Assembly: GCA_001304105.1 (NCBI GenBank)
Contig: LJUR01000019.1
Location: forward strand, 1-45,348
Reading direction: 5' to 3'
DNA: 45,348 nt
From: Deltaproteobacteria bacterium SM23_61
GTDB lineage: Bacteria > Desulfobacterota > SM23-61
Under the pieces are notes generated by a model. That model worked only from the letters and a program-made list of their open reading frames with translations, was not told the DNA's origin and did no database searches. A program made the position numbers and the translations under genes. This document shows, piece by piece, positions 26,377-35,679 of the stretch (position 1 is its first letter; each line of letters opens with the position of its first letter).

Positions 26377-27438
26377 ATGCCCCAGCGATGGAGAGAAAGA
26401 ATTAACGTTACCGATCTCCTCATGTGGCTGACCGGAGGGACCATCGTCCTGCTGATCCTCTGGGGGTCGGCCGCCACCCTGGCTTCGGGCCGGTACAGCG
26501 GGCACCACTGGTTTGATTTCCTCGTCTTCGGCCTGGCCCAGGGGAGCATCTACGCCCTCATCGCCCTGGGCTATACGATGGTTTACGGTACCCTGCGGAT
26601 GATCAACTTCGCCCACGGCGAAGTCTTCATGAGCGGTCCCTATACGGCCTATTTTGTGGCCGCGGCCTTTTATTCCTCCGGTCTTTTGGACCAGCATCCC
26701 ATCTTAAGCCTGGCAGCCATTTTTCTGGTTTCCATGGCGACTTCCACCCTGATCGCCGTCCTCCTGGAGCGGATCGCCTACCGCCCCCTGCGGAATTCGC
26801 CGCGCCTGGTGCCCCTCATCACTGCCATCGGGGCCTCCTTCTTTCTCCAGTATACCTTCCGGGGACTCTACGGTTCGGGCTTCCAGGCCTACCCGACGGT
26901 GAAGGTCCTGGAAGGACAATGGATGCTCGGAGATTTTCGGATTCTAAAATTCCAGGCCGTGGTGATCCTTGCCGCCGCGCTCATGATGGCCGCTCTTTAC
27001 GCCTTCGTCCAGAAGAGCAAGATGGGGAAGGCCATCCGGGCGGTGTCCGAGGACAAGGAGGCGGCTTCCCTCATGGGAATCGGCATCGACCGCATGATCG
27101 TCACCACCTTCGTCATCGGGGGGATTTCCGCGGGGGCGGCGGGAGTGCTGTATGCGCTGATGTTCAAGCAGGTTCACTTCTTCATGGGTTTCATCCCGGG
27201 GATCAAGGCCTTCACCGCGGCGGTCCTGGGGGGAATCGGGAATATTCCCGGGGCCATGCTGGGGGGAATCTTCCTGGGCCTGGTCGAGTCGGTGGGCCCC
27301 AGCCTGTTCCTGGACGGCCTGGGCATCGTCGCACCCTACCAACTGAAAGACGCGATTGCCTTCACCATGCTGGTCCTGGTGCTCATCTTCAGGCCGACCG
27401 GACTGCTGGGGGAGAGATTAGCCGTCAAGAAAGCCTGA
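26377..27438 (+). CDS. livH: Branched-chain amino acid ABC transporter permease LivH
   Basis: GLAQGSIYALIALGYTMVYGTLRMINFAHGEVFM...; GIKAFTAAVLGGIGNIPGAMLGGIFLGLVES. Confidence 0.93.
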   Translation: MPQRWRERINVTDLLMWLTGGTIVLLILWGSAATLASGRYSGHHWFDFLVFGLAQGSIYALIALGYTMVYGTLRMINFAHGEVFMSGPYTAYFVAAAFYSSGLLDQHPILSLAAIFLVSMATSTLIAVLLERIAYRPLRNSPRLVPLITAIGASFFLQYTFRGLYGSGFQAYPTVKVLEGQWMLGDFRILKFQAVVILAAALMMAALYAFVQKSKMGKAIRAVSEDKEAASLMGIGIDRMIVTTFVIGGISAGAAGVLYALMFKQVHFFMGFIPGIKAFTAAVLGGIGNIPGAMLGGIFLGLVESVGPSLFLDGLGIVAPYQLKDAIAFTMLVLVLIFRPTGLLGERLAVKKA

Positions 27439-27471
27439 GCCCGTGAAATTCCAAGCACCGAATCTGGAATC

Positions 27472-29193
27472 ATGACATTGAAGTCGTCCGGCCCACAGGG
27501 AAGCAATCGGATGAAGGTGGTTTTCGGCCTCTGGAAAAACGGAGTCAAGGTCGGCCTGATCGTGGGCGCCGTAGGGATCCTGCTGGCGCTGATCGGAATG
27601 GTGGAGGCGTTCGGCCAGCGGAGCGTGATCAGCGAGATCATCTCCATGGGTCATACCCTTTTGCTTCTGGTTGCCCTGTTCGGCGGTTACTTGGCAGCCA
27701 GGCGCACCACCCGAACGGAATCGGCCTACCCGATCCTCACCAGCCTCCTATCGGGCCTGTTTGTAGGGGGGGCTCTTTCCCTCCTCGTCCTCCTGGGGAG
27801 CGTGGTAAACCTGCGCAAGATTTTCATCAATGCCTCTCCCCTTTTGTACCGGCTGCTGACCTTCGACCTGGAGCCGGGGGGCGGGACCATCTTTCTTCTT
27901 CTATTCGGAGCGCTGAGCGGTCTCCTGGCCGGCCTTTATTATCTTTCCTCTCCCCTGGTTCGCCGGGTCCTGGGTACCTCCCTGGGCTGCATGGTCCTCA
28001 CCGGAGTGTTACAGGACCTGCTCCGGCCCACCTTTGCCCTCTGGGGGCCCCTGGCCATCATCAACGACTGGCTTTACGCGGCCAACGGCCTGACGCTGTG
28101 GGGGGCGGCCTCGCTGGTCATCGTGACCGCGCTGGTCACTTACTTCTGGGCCAAACGGGGAGGGGCCCTGCGAACAGCCTTCGGGCAAATGTCTTCGGGC
28201 AAGCAGCGAGCTTTTCGCCTGACCGGGTGGAGTCTCGTGGCCCTCCTTCTCATCCTGCTTCCCCATATTCTCGGACTTTTTTTGAGCGAAGTATTGACCA
28301 TTGTGGGACTCTATGTTCTCCTCGGATTGGGGCTGAACATCGTAGTTGGGTATGCCGGCCTCCTGGACCTCGGATACGTGGCCTTTTTCGCCATCGGGTC
28401 CTATACGATGGCCCTGCTCACTTCTCCGGAGCTTGGTTTCTTCCATTTTTCTTTCTGGGGGGCCCTTCCTTTTGTGATCTTTATGGGGGTTATCTCCGGC
28501 GTCCTCCTGGGGATCCCCGTTCTCAAGATGAGGGGTGATTACCTGGCCATTGCCACCCTGGGATTCGGGGAAATCATCCGGATTCTGGTCCTCTCCGATT
28601 TCCTGAGGCCCTGGCTGGGAGGGGCGCAGGGGGCGGGGAAAATCCCCAAGGCCTCGATCGCGGGGATGGAGTTGGCGACGCCCCAGCAGATCTACTACCT
28701 GATCCTCGCGGGCTGTCTCCTGGTGGGGTTTATCTCCTGGCGCCTGCGAGAATCTCGGCTGGGGCGGGCCTGGATGGCGGTGCGGGAAGACGAAGATGTG
28801 GCCCAGGCCATGGGGATCAACCTGGTGGCCACGAAATTAATGGCCTTCGCCACGGGAGCCGGATTTTCGGCTTTGAGCGGGGCGATCTTTGCCAGCAAAC
28901 TTGGGTCCGTATACCCCCACAGTTTCAACGTCATGATCTCCATCAATATCATCTGCGTCATCATTGTGGGGGGGATGGGAAGCATTCCAGGGGTCATCCT
29001 GGGCGCAATCGCCCTGGTGGGTCTGCCCGAACTCCTCAGGGAGTTTGCCGAGTACCGGCTCCTCGTATACGGGGCTGCGCTGGTGGCCATGATGCTTTTG
29101 CGGCCGGAAGGCCTGTGGCCAGAGGCGATCCGGCGCCGCGAGCTGCACGGGGAGGAGCCGGAGGAGGTGGAGACGCAACCTCCCCCGGCTTAA
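27472..29193 (+). CDS. livM: Branched-chain amino acid ABC transporter permease LivM with long hydrophobic N-terminal extension
   Basis: Core GLGLNIVVGYAGLLDLGYVAFFAIGSYTMALL, KMRGDYLAIATLGFGEIIRI, VGGMGSIPGVILGAI; ~270 extra N-terminal residues with several predicted TM segments. Confidence 0.9.
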   Translation: MTLKSSGPQGSNRMKVVFGLWKNGVKVGLIVGAVGILLALIGMVEAFGQRSVISEIISMGHTLLLLVALFGGYLAARRTTRTESAYPILTSLLSGLFVGGALSLLVLLGSVVNLRKIFINASPLLYRLLTFDLEPGGGTIFLLLFGALSGLLAGLYYLSSPLVRRVLGTSLGCMVLTGVLQDLLRPTFALWGPLAIINDWLYAANGLTLWGAASLVIVTALVTYFWAKRGGALRTAFGQMSSGKQRAFRLTGWSLVALLLILLPHILGLFLSEVLTIVGLYVLLGLGLNIVVGYAGLLDLGYVAFFAIGSYTMALLTSPELGFFHFSFWGALPFVIFMGVISGVLLGIPVLKMRGDYLAIATLGFGEIIRILVLSDFLRPWLGGAQGAGKIPKASIAGMELATPQQIYYLILAGCLLVGFISWRLRESRLGRAWMAVREDEDVAQAMGINLVATKLMAFATGAGFSALSGAIFASKLGSVYPHSFNVMISINIICVIIVGGMGSIPGVILGAIALVGLPELLREFAEYRLLVYGAALVAMMLLRPEGLWPEAIRRRELHGEEPEEVETQPPPA

Positions 29194-29241
29194 AAGGAAA
29201 TAATAAGCGTCTCTGCGTCCTCCCTGGAAAAAGAAAAAATC

Positions 29242-29505
29242 AACCGCAGAGCATGCAGAGACCGCCGAGATAGTTCTTGGCAAAGATGAAAACACAAACC
29301 ATTTTATGGGATCGACTCTTCTTTGTCCTTCGATCCCCCGGGATTGAAGACCAGAGGATGCACGAAGAGGAGGCAGAGAGCGCAGAGGTTACGAATTAGG
29401 AACGCTGGAATAATGGAACAATGGGTTTGGGTATTTCATTTTTTGCCCATCATTCCAATATTCCTTTTTTTCAATTCTCTGCGTGCTCCGCGATCTCTGC
29501 GGTTT
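29242..29505. mobile_element. MITE-like repeat copy A, CGCAGAG-type terminal inverted repeats
   Basis: AACCGCAGAGCATGCAGAGACCGCCGAGA ... TCTCTGCGTGCTCCGCGATCTCTGCGGTT; wider region 29209-29390 is clearly similar to 31077-31258. Confidence 0.72.
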
Positions 29506-29544
29506 CGTTTTTCCTTTTCGGCAAGACCGAATTGAGATAAGAGA

Positions 29545-30318
29545 ATGGCTATTCTTTCGGCAAAAAAAGCGACCAAACGCTTCGGCGGCCTGGTGGCCGT
29601 GCAGGATCTGGACATCGAGGTCCGGGAGAAGAGCATTCACAGTATCATCGGGCCCAACGGAGCGGGAAAGACGACTTTTTTTAACTGCGTCACCGGTTTC
29701 TACAGGGCGGAGGAAGGGGAGATCCTCTTCGCGGACCGTTCCCTGGTGGGTCTCCTGCCCGACCAGATCGTCCGCCTGGGAATCACCCGTACCTACCAGA
29801 ATATCCGTCTCTTCCCCAACCTGACGGTGATGGAAAACATCCTGGTCGGGCTCCACGGCCACTTGAAAGCAGGGTTCTTCGGGATCGTAGTGAGAACTCC
29901 GGGGACCCAGAAGGAGGAAAAGGAGGCGGCCGAAGAAGCCCGAAAAATTCTTCGCTTCGTGAACCTGGCCGGAAAGGGGGATTTTCTGGCCAAGAATCTT
30001 CCTTACGGAGACCAGCGGAGGCTGGAGATCGCCCGGGCCCTGGCCACCCGGCCCAAGCTTCTTCTCCTGGATGAGCCCACCGCGGGAATGAACCCCAGGG
30101 AGACCCAGGCAATGATGGATTTCATCCGCCACCTACGGGATGAACTGGGGATCACCATCCTGCTCATCGAACACCAGATGCGGGTGGTGATGGGCATATC
30201 CGAAACCGTAACCGTCCTGGACTACGGGAAAAAAATCGCCGAAGGACCACCGGATGAAATCCGGAATAACCCCGTGGTCATCGAAGCGTACCTGGGGAAG
30301 GGGGGAACCTCTCATTAG
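29545..30318 (+). CDS. livG: Branched-chain amino acid ABC transporter ATP-binding protein LivG
   Basis: Walker A GPNGAGKTT, YGDQRRLEIARALATRPKLLLLDEPTAGMNPRET. Confidence 0.94.
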   Translation: MAILSAKKATKRFGGLVAVQDLDIEVREKSIHSIIGPNGAGKTTFFNCVTGFYRAEEGEILFADRSLVGLLPDQIVRLGITRTYQNIRLFPNLTVMENILVGLHGHLKAGFFGIVVRTPGTQKEEKEAAEEARKILRFVNLAGKGDFLAKNLPYGDQRRLEIARALATRPKLLLLDEPTAGMNPRETQAMMDFIRHLRDELGITILLIEHQMRVVMGISETVTVLDYGKKIAEGPPDEIRNNPVVIEAYLGKGGTSH

Positions 30319-30326
30319 GAATCCTT

Positions 30327-31046
30327 ATGCCCATTCTTGTGGTTGAAAACATCCATACCTATTACGGCCACATTCATGCCCTGAAGGACGTCTCCCTGGC
30401 TGTTGAAAAAGGTGAAATCGTCACCCTGATCGGGGGCAACGGGGCGGGAAAGAGTACGACTCTCAACACCATCAGCGGCCTGCTGCGGCCACGCCAGGGG
30501 TCGGTCCGCTTCGAAGGGGAAGAACTCACCAAATATCCCCCCCATGAAATTGTCGGCAAAGGGGTGGTCCAGGTTCCCGAAGGACGGCGAATTTTTGGCC
30601 GCCTCACGGTTCTGGAGAACCTGGAAATGGGGGCTTTCCTGCTCTCGGACCGCAAGCAGGTTCAGAGCAATCTGAAACAGGTTTTTTCCCTTTTCCCCAG
30701 GCTGAAAGAGCGCCTGCATCAGGTAGGAGGAACCCTAAGCGGGGGGGAACAGCAGATGCTGGCCACCGGGCGGGCGCTCATGTCCAGCCCCCGGCTTCTT
30801 CTGCTCGATGAACCCTCCATGGGACTGGCACCGGTCCTGGTAGAAAGCATCTTCGAAACCATCAGCCAGCTTCACGAGACCGGTACCACCATCCTTCTGG
30901 TGGAACAGAACGCCCGCATGGCCCTCCAGGTGGCTGACCGGGGGTATGTTCTGCAGACGGGGACGATCCTGCTCCGGGATACGGCCGAACGCCTGCGCCA
31001 GAACGAGACCGTGCGCCAAGCCTATCTGGGAGAGTCCACCGGATAA
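30327..31046 (+). CDS. livF: Branched-chain amino acid ABC transporter ATP-binding protein LivF
   Basis: VENIHTYYGHIHALKDVSL, GGNGAGKST, LSGGEQQMLATGRALMSSPRLLLLDEPSMGLAP. Confidence 0.94.
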   Translation: MPILVVENIHTYYGHIHALKDVSLAVEKGEIVTLIGGNGAGKSTTLNTISGLLRPRQGSVRFEGEELTKYPPHEIVGKGVVQVPEGRRIFGRLTVLENLEMGAFLLSDRKQVQSNLKQVFSLFPRLKERLHQVGGTLSGGEQQMLATGRALMSSPRLLLLDEPSMGLAPVLVESIFETISQLHETGTTILLVEQNARMALQVADRGYVLQTGTILLRDTAERLRQNETVRQAYLGESTG

Positions 31047-31109
31047 AGGTATATTTCTTCCTGGGAAAATATAAAAGTCTCTTCGCCCTCCGAGGATGAA
31101 GAAAAAATC

Positions 31110-31376
31110 AACCGCAGAGTACGCAGAGACCGCAGAGCTTTTTCTGGGTAAAGACAAAAAACATAAATCCTTTTATGGATATGGACCGCTTCGGTCTTTC
31201 GATCCTCCGGGATTGAAAACCGGAGGATGAACGGAGAGGAGGCCGAGAGCGCAGAGATCGTTTCTGGAAAGCCCCTTGGCCGCATGGATTGGGAAATAGG
31301 GCGGCTTTTCCCCCTGCATCCTGGCCCTGAGCATTTGGCCATTTCCACCTCTGCGTGCTCCGCGACCTCTGCGGTT
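31110..31376. mobile_element. MITE-like repeat copy B, CGCAGAG-type terminal inverted repeats
   Basis: AACCGCAGAGTACGCAGAGACCGCAGAG ... CTCTGCGTGCTCCGCGACCTCTGCGGTT; direct-repeat relationship to copy A. Confidence 0.72.
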
Positions 31377-31452
31377 AAGTTTTTTTATTGGGGTATCCCT
31401 TGATCTGCTGTAAAATAGGGCAAAACCGGAGAGGAATCGGGATTTATCGGCC

Positions 31453-33636
31453 ATGAGCGTTTATGCCATCCCCGCAGCCCTAGCCTTTGCCATCAACCTG
31501 ACCCTCTGCCTGATTGTCTTCTTCGACAACCCCAGGGGGGTGGTAAACCGGGTCTTTACTCTCCTCATCCTTTCCTTTGTTGCCTGGAATGCCGGAGAGA
31601 TGATCATGGTCAACAGCGACCTCCAGTCCGTCGCCCTCGTGGGGGTCAAGGTCATCTTCACCGGCGTCTTTCTCTTCCCCGTCTTCTTCCTCCATTTTTC
31701 CTATGTCTTTCCCCAGAAGCTGACCCGCTTCTTCGACGGCTGGCGGAGCCTCATTCTCTACGCGGGACCCCTGGCCCTCTTGGTTCCCTTCATCCTTCTC
31801 CTGCAGGTGGACATCGGGCGGGTGGTGAAAATCGGCTCCATCTTTTATTATGTCTTCACTTTCCACGGCCCCCTGGAGTCCCAGCTATTGGCCCTGATCC
31901 TGGCCCTGATCGGCCTGGGGTACTTCACCTGGGGCGTGGTCAACTTCATCGTTTCCTACCGGCAGACCAAGGTCGCCCGCCAGCGGCTGCAGATCCTCTA
32001 CCTCCTGGTGGGAATCATCTCCATGTTCGTCATCGGGCTTTTCCTGCACGTGATGAACTATTTCTTCCACCTGGGCTATTCCTTCTTTTTCGTGGCCAGC
32101 CTGTATTCCCTCCTCATCAGCTTCTTCTTCGCCCTGGCCATCGTGAAATACCGCCTGGTGGACATCCACTTTATCATCCGGGGCGGGATCCTGTATTCGC
32201 TCCTTTCCGGTCTGGTCCTGGTGATCTACGTCCTCTTCATCAAAAACGTGTGCGATATCCTGGCCAGCAAACTGGAGACCACTTCGCTCCTGGTGGAAGC
32301 CACCATGGTACTGGTGCTGGTTTTCCTGCTGCGCCCGCTGGAGAGAAAAGTGGAAGAATTCATCGACCGTTTCTTCTACCGGGAAAGGTATATCTTCCGC
32401 TTGAAATTCTTCGAGTTCACCCGCACCCTCCTGAATCTTTTGGACCTTCAGACCCTGCTCGGGGCCACGGTCAACTTCCTCTCCCAGGCCCTTCTCCTGG
32501 ACCGGGTGGGGATCTGGATCCTGGAGGGCGATTCCGATGATTACCGCCTCCTTAGCCAGAAGGGGTTCCCCCGGGAGCGGTATTTTTCTACAGACAGTCC
32601 TTTCGTCACCTACCTGAAGAAGTCCGAAAGAGCGGTGGAACTGGAAACGGTAAAGAATTTTCGGACCCTCCGGGCCGAGGTCGGGGAAATGATCAATACC
32701 GGCCTTTCCCTGGTCCTTCCGCTGGAATGGGAGGAGGGTCTCCTGGGGTTCATCATGGTGGGGGAGAAGAAAGACGGGAAAAACTTCACCATCATGGAGA
32801 TCGAAGCCCTGGAGGCCCTGGCCCCGGCTGTGGCCATGGCCATCTCCCGGGCACGCCTCTACCAGGACCTGAAAAAAAAGGACTGGCAGATGATGCAGTC
32901 GGAGAAGCTTGTCGCCCTGGGAGAGATGGCCGCCTCTTTCGTCCACGGGATCCGGAATCCCCTGGGGATCATCCTGGGTTCGGCGGAGACACTCAAGAAA
33001 GGGGTTGCCCACCCGGTCCAGTCGGAGATGGTCCAGTTTATCGGCGAGGAGTCGGAGCGGATCAACCGCATGCTCACCAATTTTCTGGAATTCGCCAAAC
33101 CGAACCCCCCCGTCTTCCAGGAAGTGGACCTGAAGGACGTTTTGAACCGGACCCTGGACTGGATTTCCATTCCCGCGCGGAAGCAGCGGGTCGAGGTTCA
33201 GAGAGAATACCCGGGAGAAAAAGTCCTCATCCCCGTAGACCCCGAGCAGATCCGGGAGGCCCTGGTGAACCTGGAGATGAACGCCCTGGAAGCCATGCCC
33301 AAAGGGGGAACGCTGCGGATCGTCCTGAATCAGAAGGATAACCAGGATGTGACCATCCGCCTCAGCGACACGGGTGCCGGGATCCCCCCGGGGCTGGAAT
33401 CCAAGATTTTCGACCCCTTCTTCACCACCAAGGAAGGGGGAACGGGTCTGGGGCTCTCCATCGTCCACTCGGTGGTTAAAAACCACGGGGGAACGATCTC
33501 CGTCGCCAGCAACGACGGAGAGGGAACCACCTTCACCCTGAACCTGCCTTACCCCAGGGCCGTCATGGGGTGCTTCGGGCCGATCGGACCGGTGAAGAAC
33601 AGCAGGGGGCAGGGGGCAGGGTGCGGGGAGAGCTGA
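31453..33636 (+). CDS. Sensor histidine kinase with multi-TM (7TM-type) N-terminus and GAF-like region
   Basis: Hydrophobic N-terminus; EKLVALGEMAASFVHGIRNPLGIILG (H-box), LVNLEMNALEAM (N-box), DTGAGIPPGLESKIFDPFFTTKEGGTGLGLSIV. C-terminal tail runs into a repeat array. Confidence 0.92.
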   Translation: MSVYAIPAALAFAINLTLCLIVFFDNPRGVVNRVFTLLILSFVAWNAGEMIMVNSDLQSVALVGVKVIFTGVFLFPVFFLHFSYVFPQKLTRFFDGWRSLILYAGPLALLVPFILLLQVDIGRVVKIGSIFYYVFTFHGPLESQLLALILALIGLGYFTWGVVNFIVSYRQTKVARQRLQILYLLVGIISMFVIGLFLHVMNYFFHLGYSFFFVASLYSLLISFFFALAIVKYRLVDIHFIIRGGILYSLLSGLVLVIYVLFIKNVCDILASKLETTSLLVEATMVLVLVFLLRPLERKVEEFIDRFFYRERYIFRLKFFEFTRTLLNLLDLQTLLGATVNFLSQALLLDRVGIWILEGDSDDYRLLSQKGFPRERYFSTDSPFVTYLKKSERAVELETVKNFRTLRAEVGEMINTGLSLVLPLEWEEGLLGFIMVGEKKDGKNFTIMEIEALEALAPAVAMAISRARLYQDLKKKDWQMMQSEKLVALGEMAASFVHGIRNPLGIILGSAETLKKGVAHPVQSEMVQFIGEESERINRMLTNFLEFAKPNPPVFQEVDLKDVLNRTLDWISIPARKQRVEVQREYPGEKVLIPVDPEQIREALVNLEMNALEAMPKGGTLRIVLNQKDNQDVTIRLSDTGAGIPPGLESKIFDPFFTTKEGGTGLGLSIVHSVVKNHGGTISVASNDGEGTTFTLNLPYPRAVMGCFGPIGPVKNSRGQGAGCGES

Positions 33637-33840
33637 AAAACAGGGTGCAGGGTGCGGGGGGCAGGGGGCAGGGAAAGAAAAAAGAAAGGGTGTAGGGTGT
33701 AGGGTGTAGGGGGCAGGGAGCAAAGAGCAAAGAGCATAGAGCATGGAGAAATGACCAATGACCAATGACTAATGACTAATGACCTTTGGTCCATGACTAA
33801 TGACCAGTAAGCAATATAGGATTTGGAGTTGGGTGTAGGG
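33603..33840. repeat. Composite 7-bp-period array: GGGGGCA/GGGTGCA/GGGTGTA -> GAGCAAA/GAGCATA -> AATGACC/AATGACT
   Basis: agggggcagggggcagggtgcgg...agggtgtagggtgtaggg...agcaaagagcaaagagcatagagcatgg...aatgaccaatgaccaatgactaatgactaatgacc. Confidence 0.88.
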
Positions 33841-34012
33841 GCGACTGGACTTTGGCGAGATCAGTCGAGCCGCTGGTTGCCTGTTGGAAGGTCGTAGGGG
33901 CAATTCATGTCGCAGACTCGGCTCTACGAGAATCGCCCGTTTGAGAATAGTAGCTTCTAATTGTTTTTCTCTGTGTGCTCTGTGTCTCTGTGGTGAAATA
34001 TTTTGGGGGGTT

Positions 34013-35416
34013 ATGAAACCGAGAATCCTGATTGTCGACGACGAAGCCCGGATGCAGCGGCTCTTCGAGATCAACCTGGGCCCGAAGTATGAAGTGATGA
34101 CCGCCGGGGATGGGAAAAGGGCGCTGGAGGTGATGAAATCCGGGGATGTGGCCCTTCTGGTCACCGACCTGAAGATGCCGGGGATGAACGGGATGACCCT
34201 TCTGCAAGAGGCTCACCGCATGGACCCGGACCTGCCGGTGGTCATCATGACCGCCTACGGAACCGTGGAAGGGGCGGTCCAGGCCATGAAGGAAGGGGCG
34301 GTGGATTACATCCTCAAACCCGTCAAGATGGAAGAGATGGAGATCCTCATCGAAAAGACCCTCTCCGTACGCCGGCTCCAGGACGAGAACCGCTCCCTGC
34401 GCCGGGAACTGCAGGGTGTGTACGGCCCGACCAGTATTGTGGGGAATCATCCCGCCATCCAGAGAGTCATCCAGCTCATCTCCCAGGTAGCCGGGACCAA
34501 AGCCACGGTACTGGTCCAGGGGGAGAGCGGGACGGGGAAGGAGATCGTTGCCCGGGCGATTCACTACCAGAGCGACCGGGCGAGCAAGCCCTTCGTGGTC
34601 ATCAATTGCGCCGCCATTCCCGGTAACCTCCTGGAGAGCGAACTCTTCGGTCACGAGAAGGGGGCCTTCACCGGGGCGATCAAGACCAAGCGGGGCCGCC
34701 TGGAGCTGGCGGATCAGGGGACGCTCTTTCTGGATGAGATCGGGGAAATGCCCAAAGAACTCCAGGTGAAAATCCTCCGGGTGATGGAAGAACAGAAATT
34801 CCAGCGAGTGGGCGGCACCGGGGACGTGCAGGTGGACAACCGGATCATCGCTGCGACCAACAAGGATCTGAAACAGGCGGTAGAGGCCGGGGCCTTCCGG
34901 GACGACCTCTTTTACCGTCTGAACGTGATTACCATCTCCATCCCGCCCCTGCGGGAAAGGATAGAAGATATCCCCCTGCTCATCGAGTATTTTTTGAAGA
35001 AGCACCGCGAGGTATTCAAGAGCCGCGTAGTGGGATTGAGCGATGAAGCGATGGAGATCCTCACCGATTACTCCTGGCCGGGGAACGTGCGGGAACTGGA
35101 GAACACCCTCGTGCGGGCCATGATCCTTTGCGGATCGGAATTCATCCAGCCCGGGGATTTGCCGGACGAACTGGGGCGGGAAGAACGAAGAGAAGAAACG
35201 AAGTTGCCCGCGGACCGGGAAGCGCTGAAGCAGATGAAGAAGGAGGCCCAGCAGAAGGCCAAGGAGGAGATCGAGAAGAGTTTTGTCATGGAAGCCCTGA
35301 GGCAGGGGGGAGGAAACGTTATGCGCTCGGCGGAGATGGTAGGCATGGACCGGAGACAATTCCAGAACCTTCTGCGCAAATACGGTATCTCCCGGAAGGA
35401 TTTCCTGAAGGATTGA
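34013..35416 (+). CDS. Sigma-54-dependent response regulator (NtrC family)
   Basis: MKPRILIVDDEARMQRLFEI receiver; GESGTGKEIVARAIH; HEKGAFTGAIKTKRGRLELADQGTLFLDEIGEMP; C-terminal HTH EALRQGGGNVMRSAEMVGMDRRQFQNLLRKYGI. Confidence 0.95.
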   Translation: MKPRILIVDDEARMQRLFEINLGPKYEVMTAGDGKRALEVMKSGDVALLVTDLKMPGMNGMTLLQEAHRMDPDLPVVIMTAYGTVEGAVQAMKEGAVDYILKPVKMEEMEILIEKTLSVRRLQDENRSLRRELQGVYGPTSIVGNHPAIQRVIQLISQVAGTKATVLVQGESGTGKEIVARAIHYQSDRASKPFVVINCAAIPGNLLESELFGHEKGAFTGAIKTKRGRLELADQGTLFLDEIGEMPKELQVKILRVMEEQKFQRVGGTGDVQVDNRIIAATNKDLKQAVEAGAFRDDLFYRLNVITISIPPLRERIEDIPLLIEYFLKKHREVFKSRVVGLSDEAMEILTDYSWPGNVRELENTLVRAMILCGSEFIQPGDLPDELGREERREETKLPADREALKQMKKEAQQKAKEEIEKSFVMEALRQGGGNVMRSAEMVGMDRRQFQNLLRKYGISRKDFLKD

Positions 35417-35679
35417 TACAAAAAATTAATTTTAAAGTGCGAAGAAAAAGGTGTAAAGTGCGATTAAAACATTCGCACAACTAACCATTTGACATTTATT
35501 GATATTCTGTTTTGGCCCTCGACAGCCCCCTGGAATTCCCTCAAAGGCCGATCTTCTGGTATTTCAGATATAAATAAATCTTAATAAATCCAAATAGTTA
35601 AAAAATTTTTTCTTTGCTTCCCCTTGGCTCATTTTTTGCTGTAAAGCGGGTAAAAGAAATAAATGGGGAGGATACTACC

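Noticed and set aside
33884-34012. N-terminal extension of the NtrC-type regulator
   Set aside because: Translated from a REP/CTCTGTG repeat; the receiver domain begins properly at the ATG at 34013.
34013-35416. Sigma-54 promoter targets of the NtrC-type regulator within the window
   Set aside because: I scanned several spacers for TGGCAC-N5-TTGC-like elements and found no convincing match, so none is reported.
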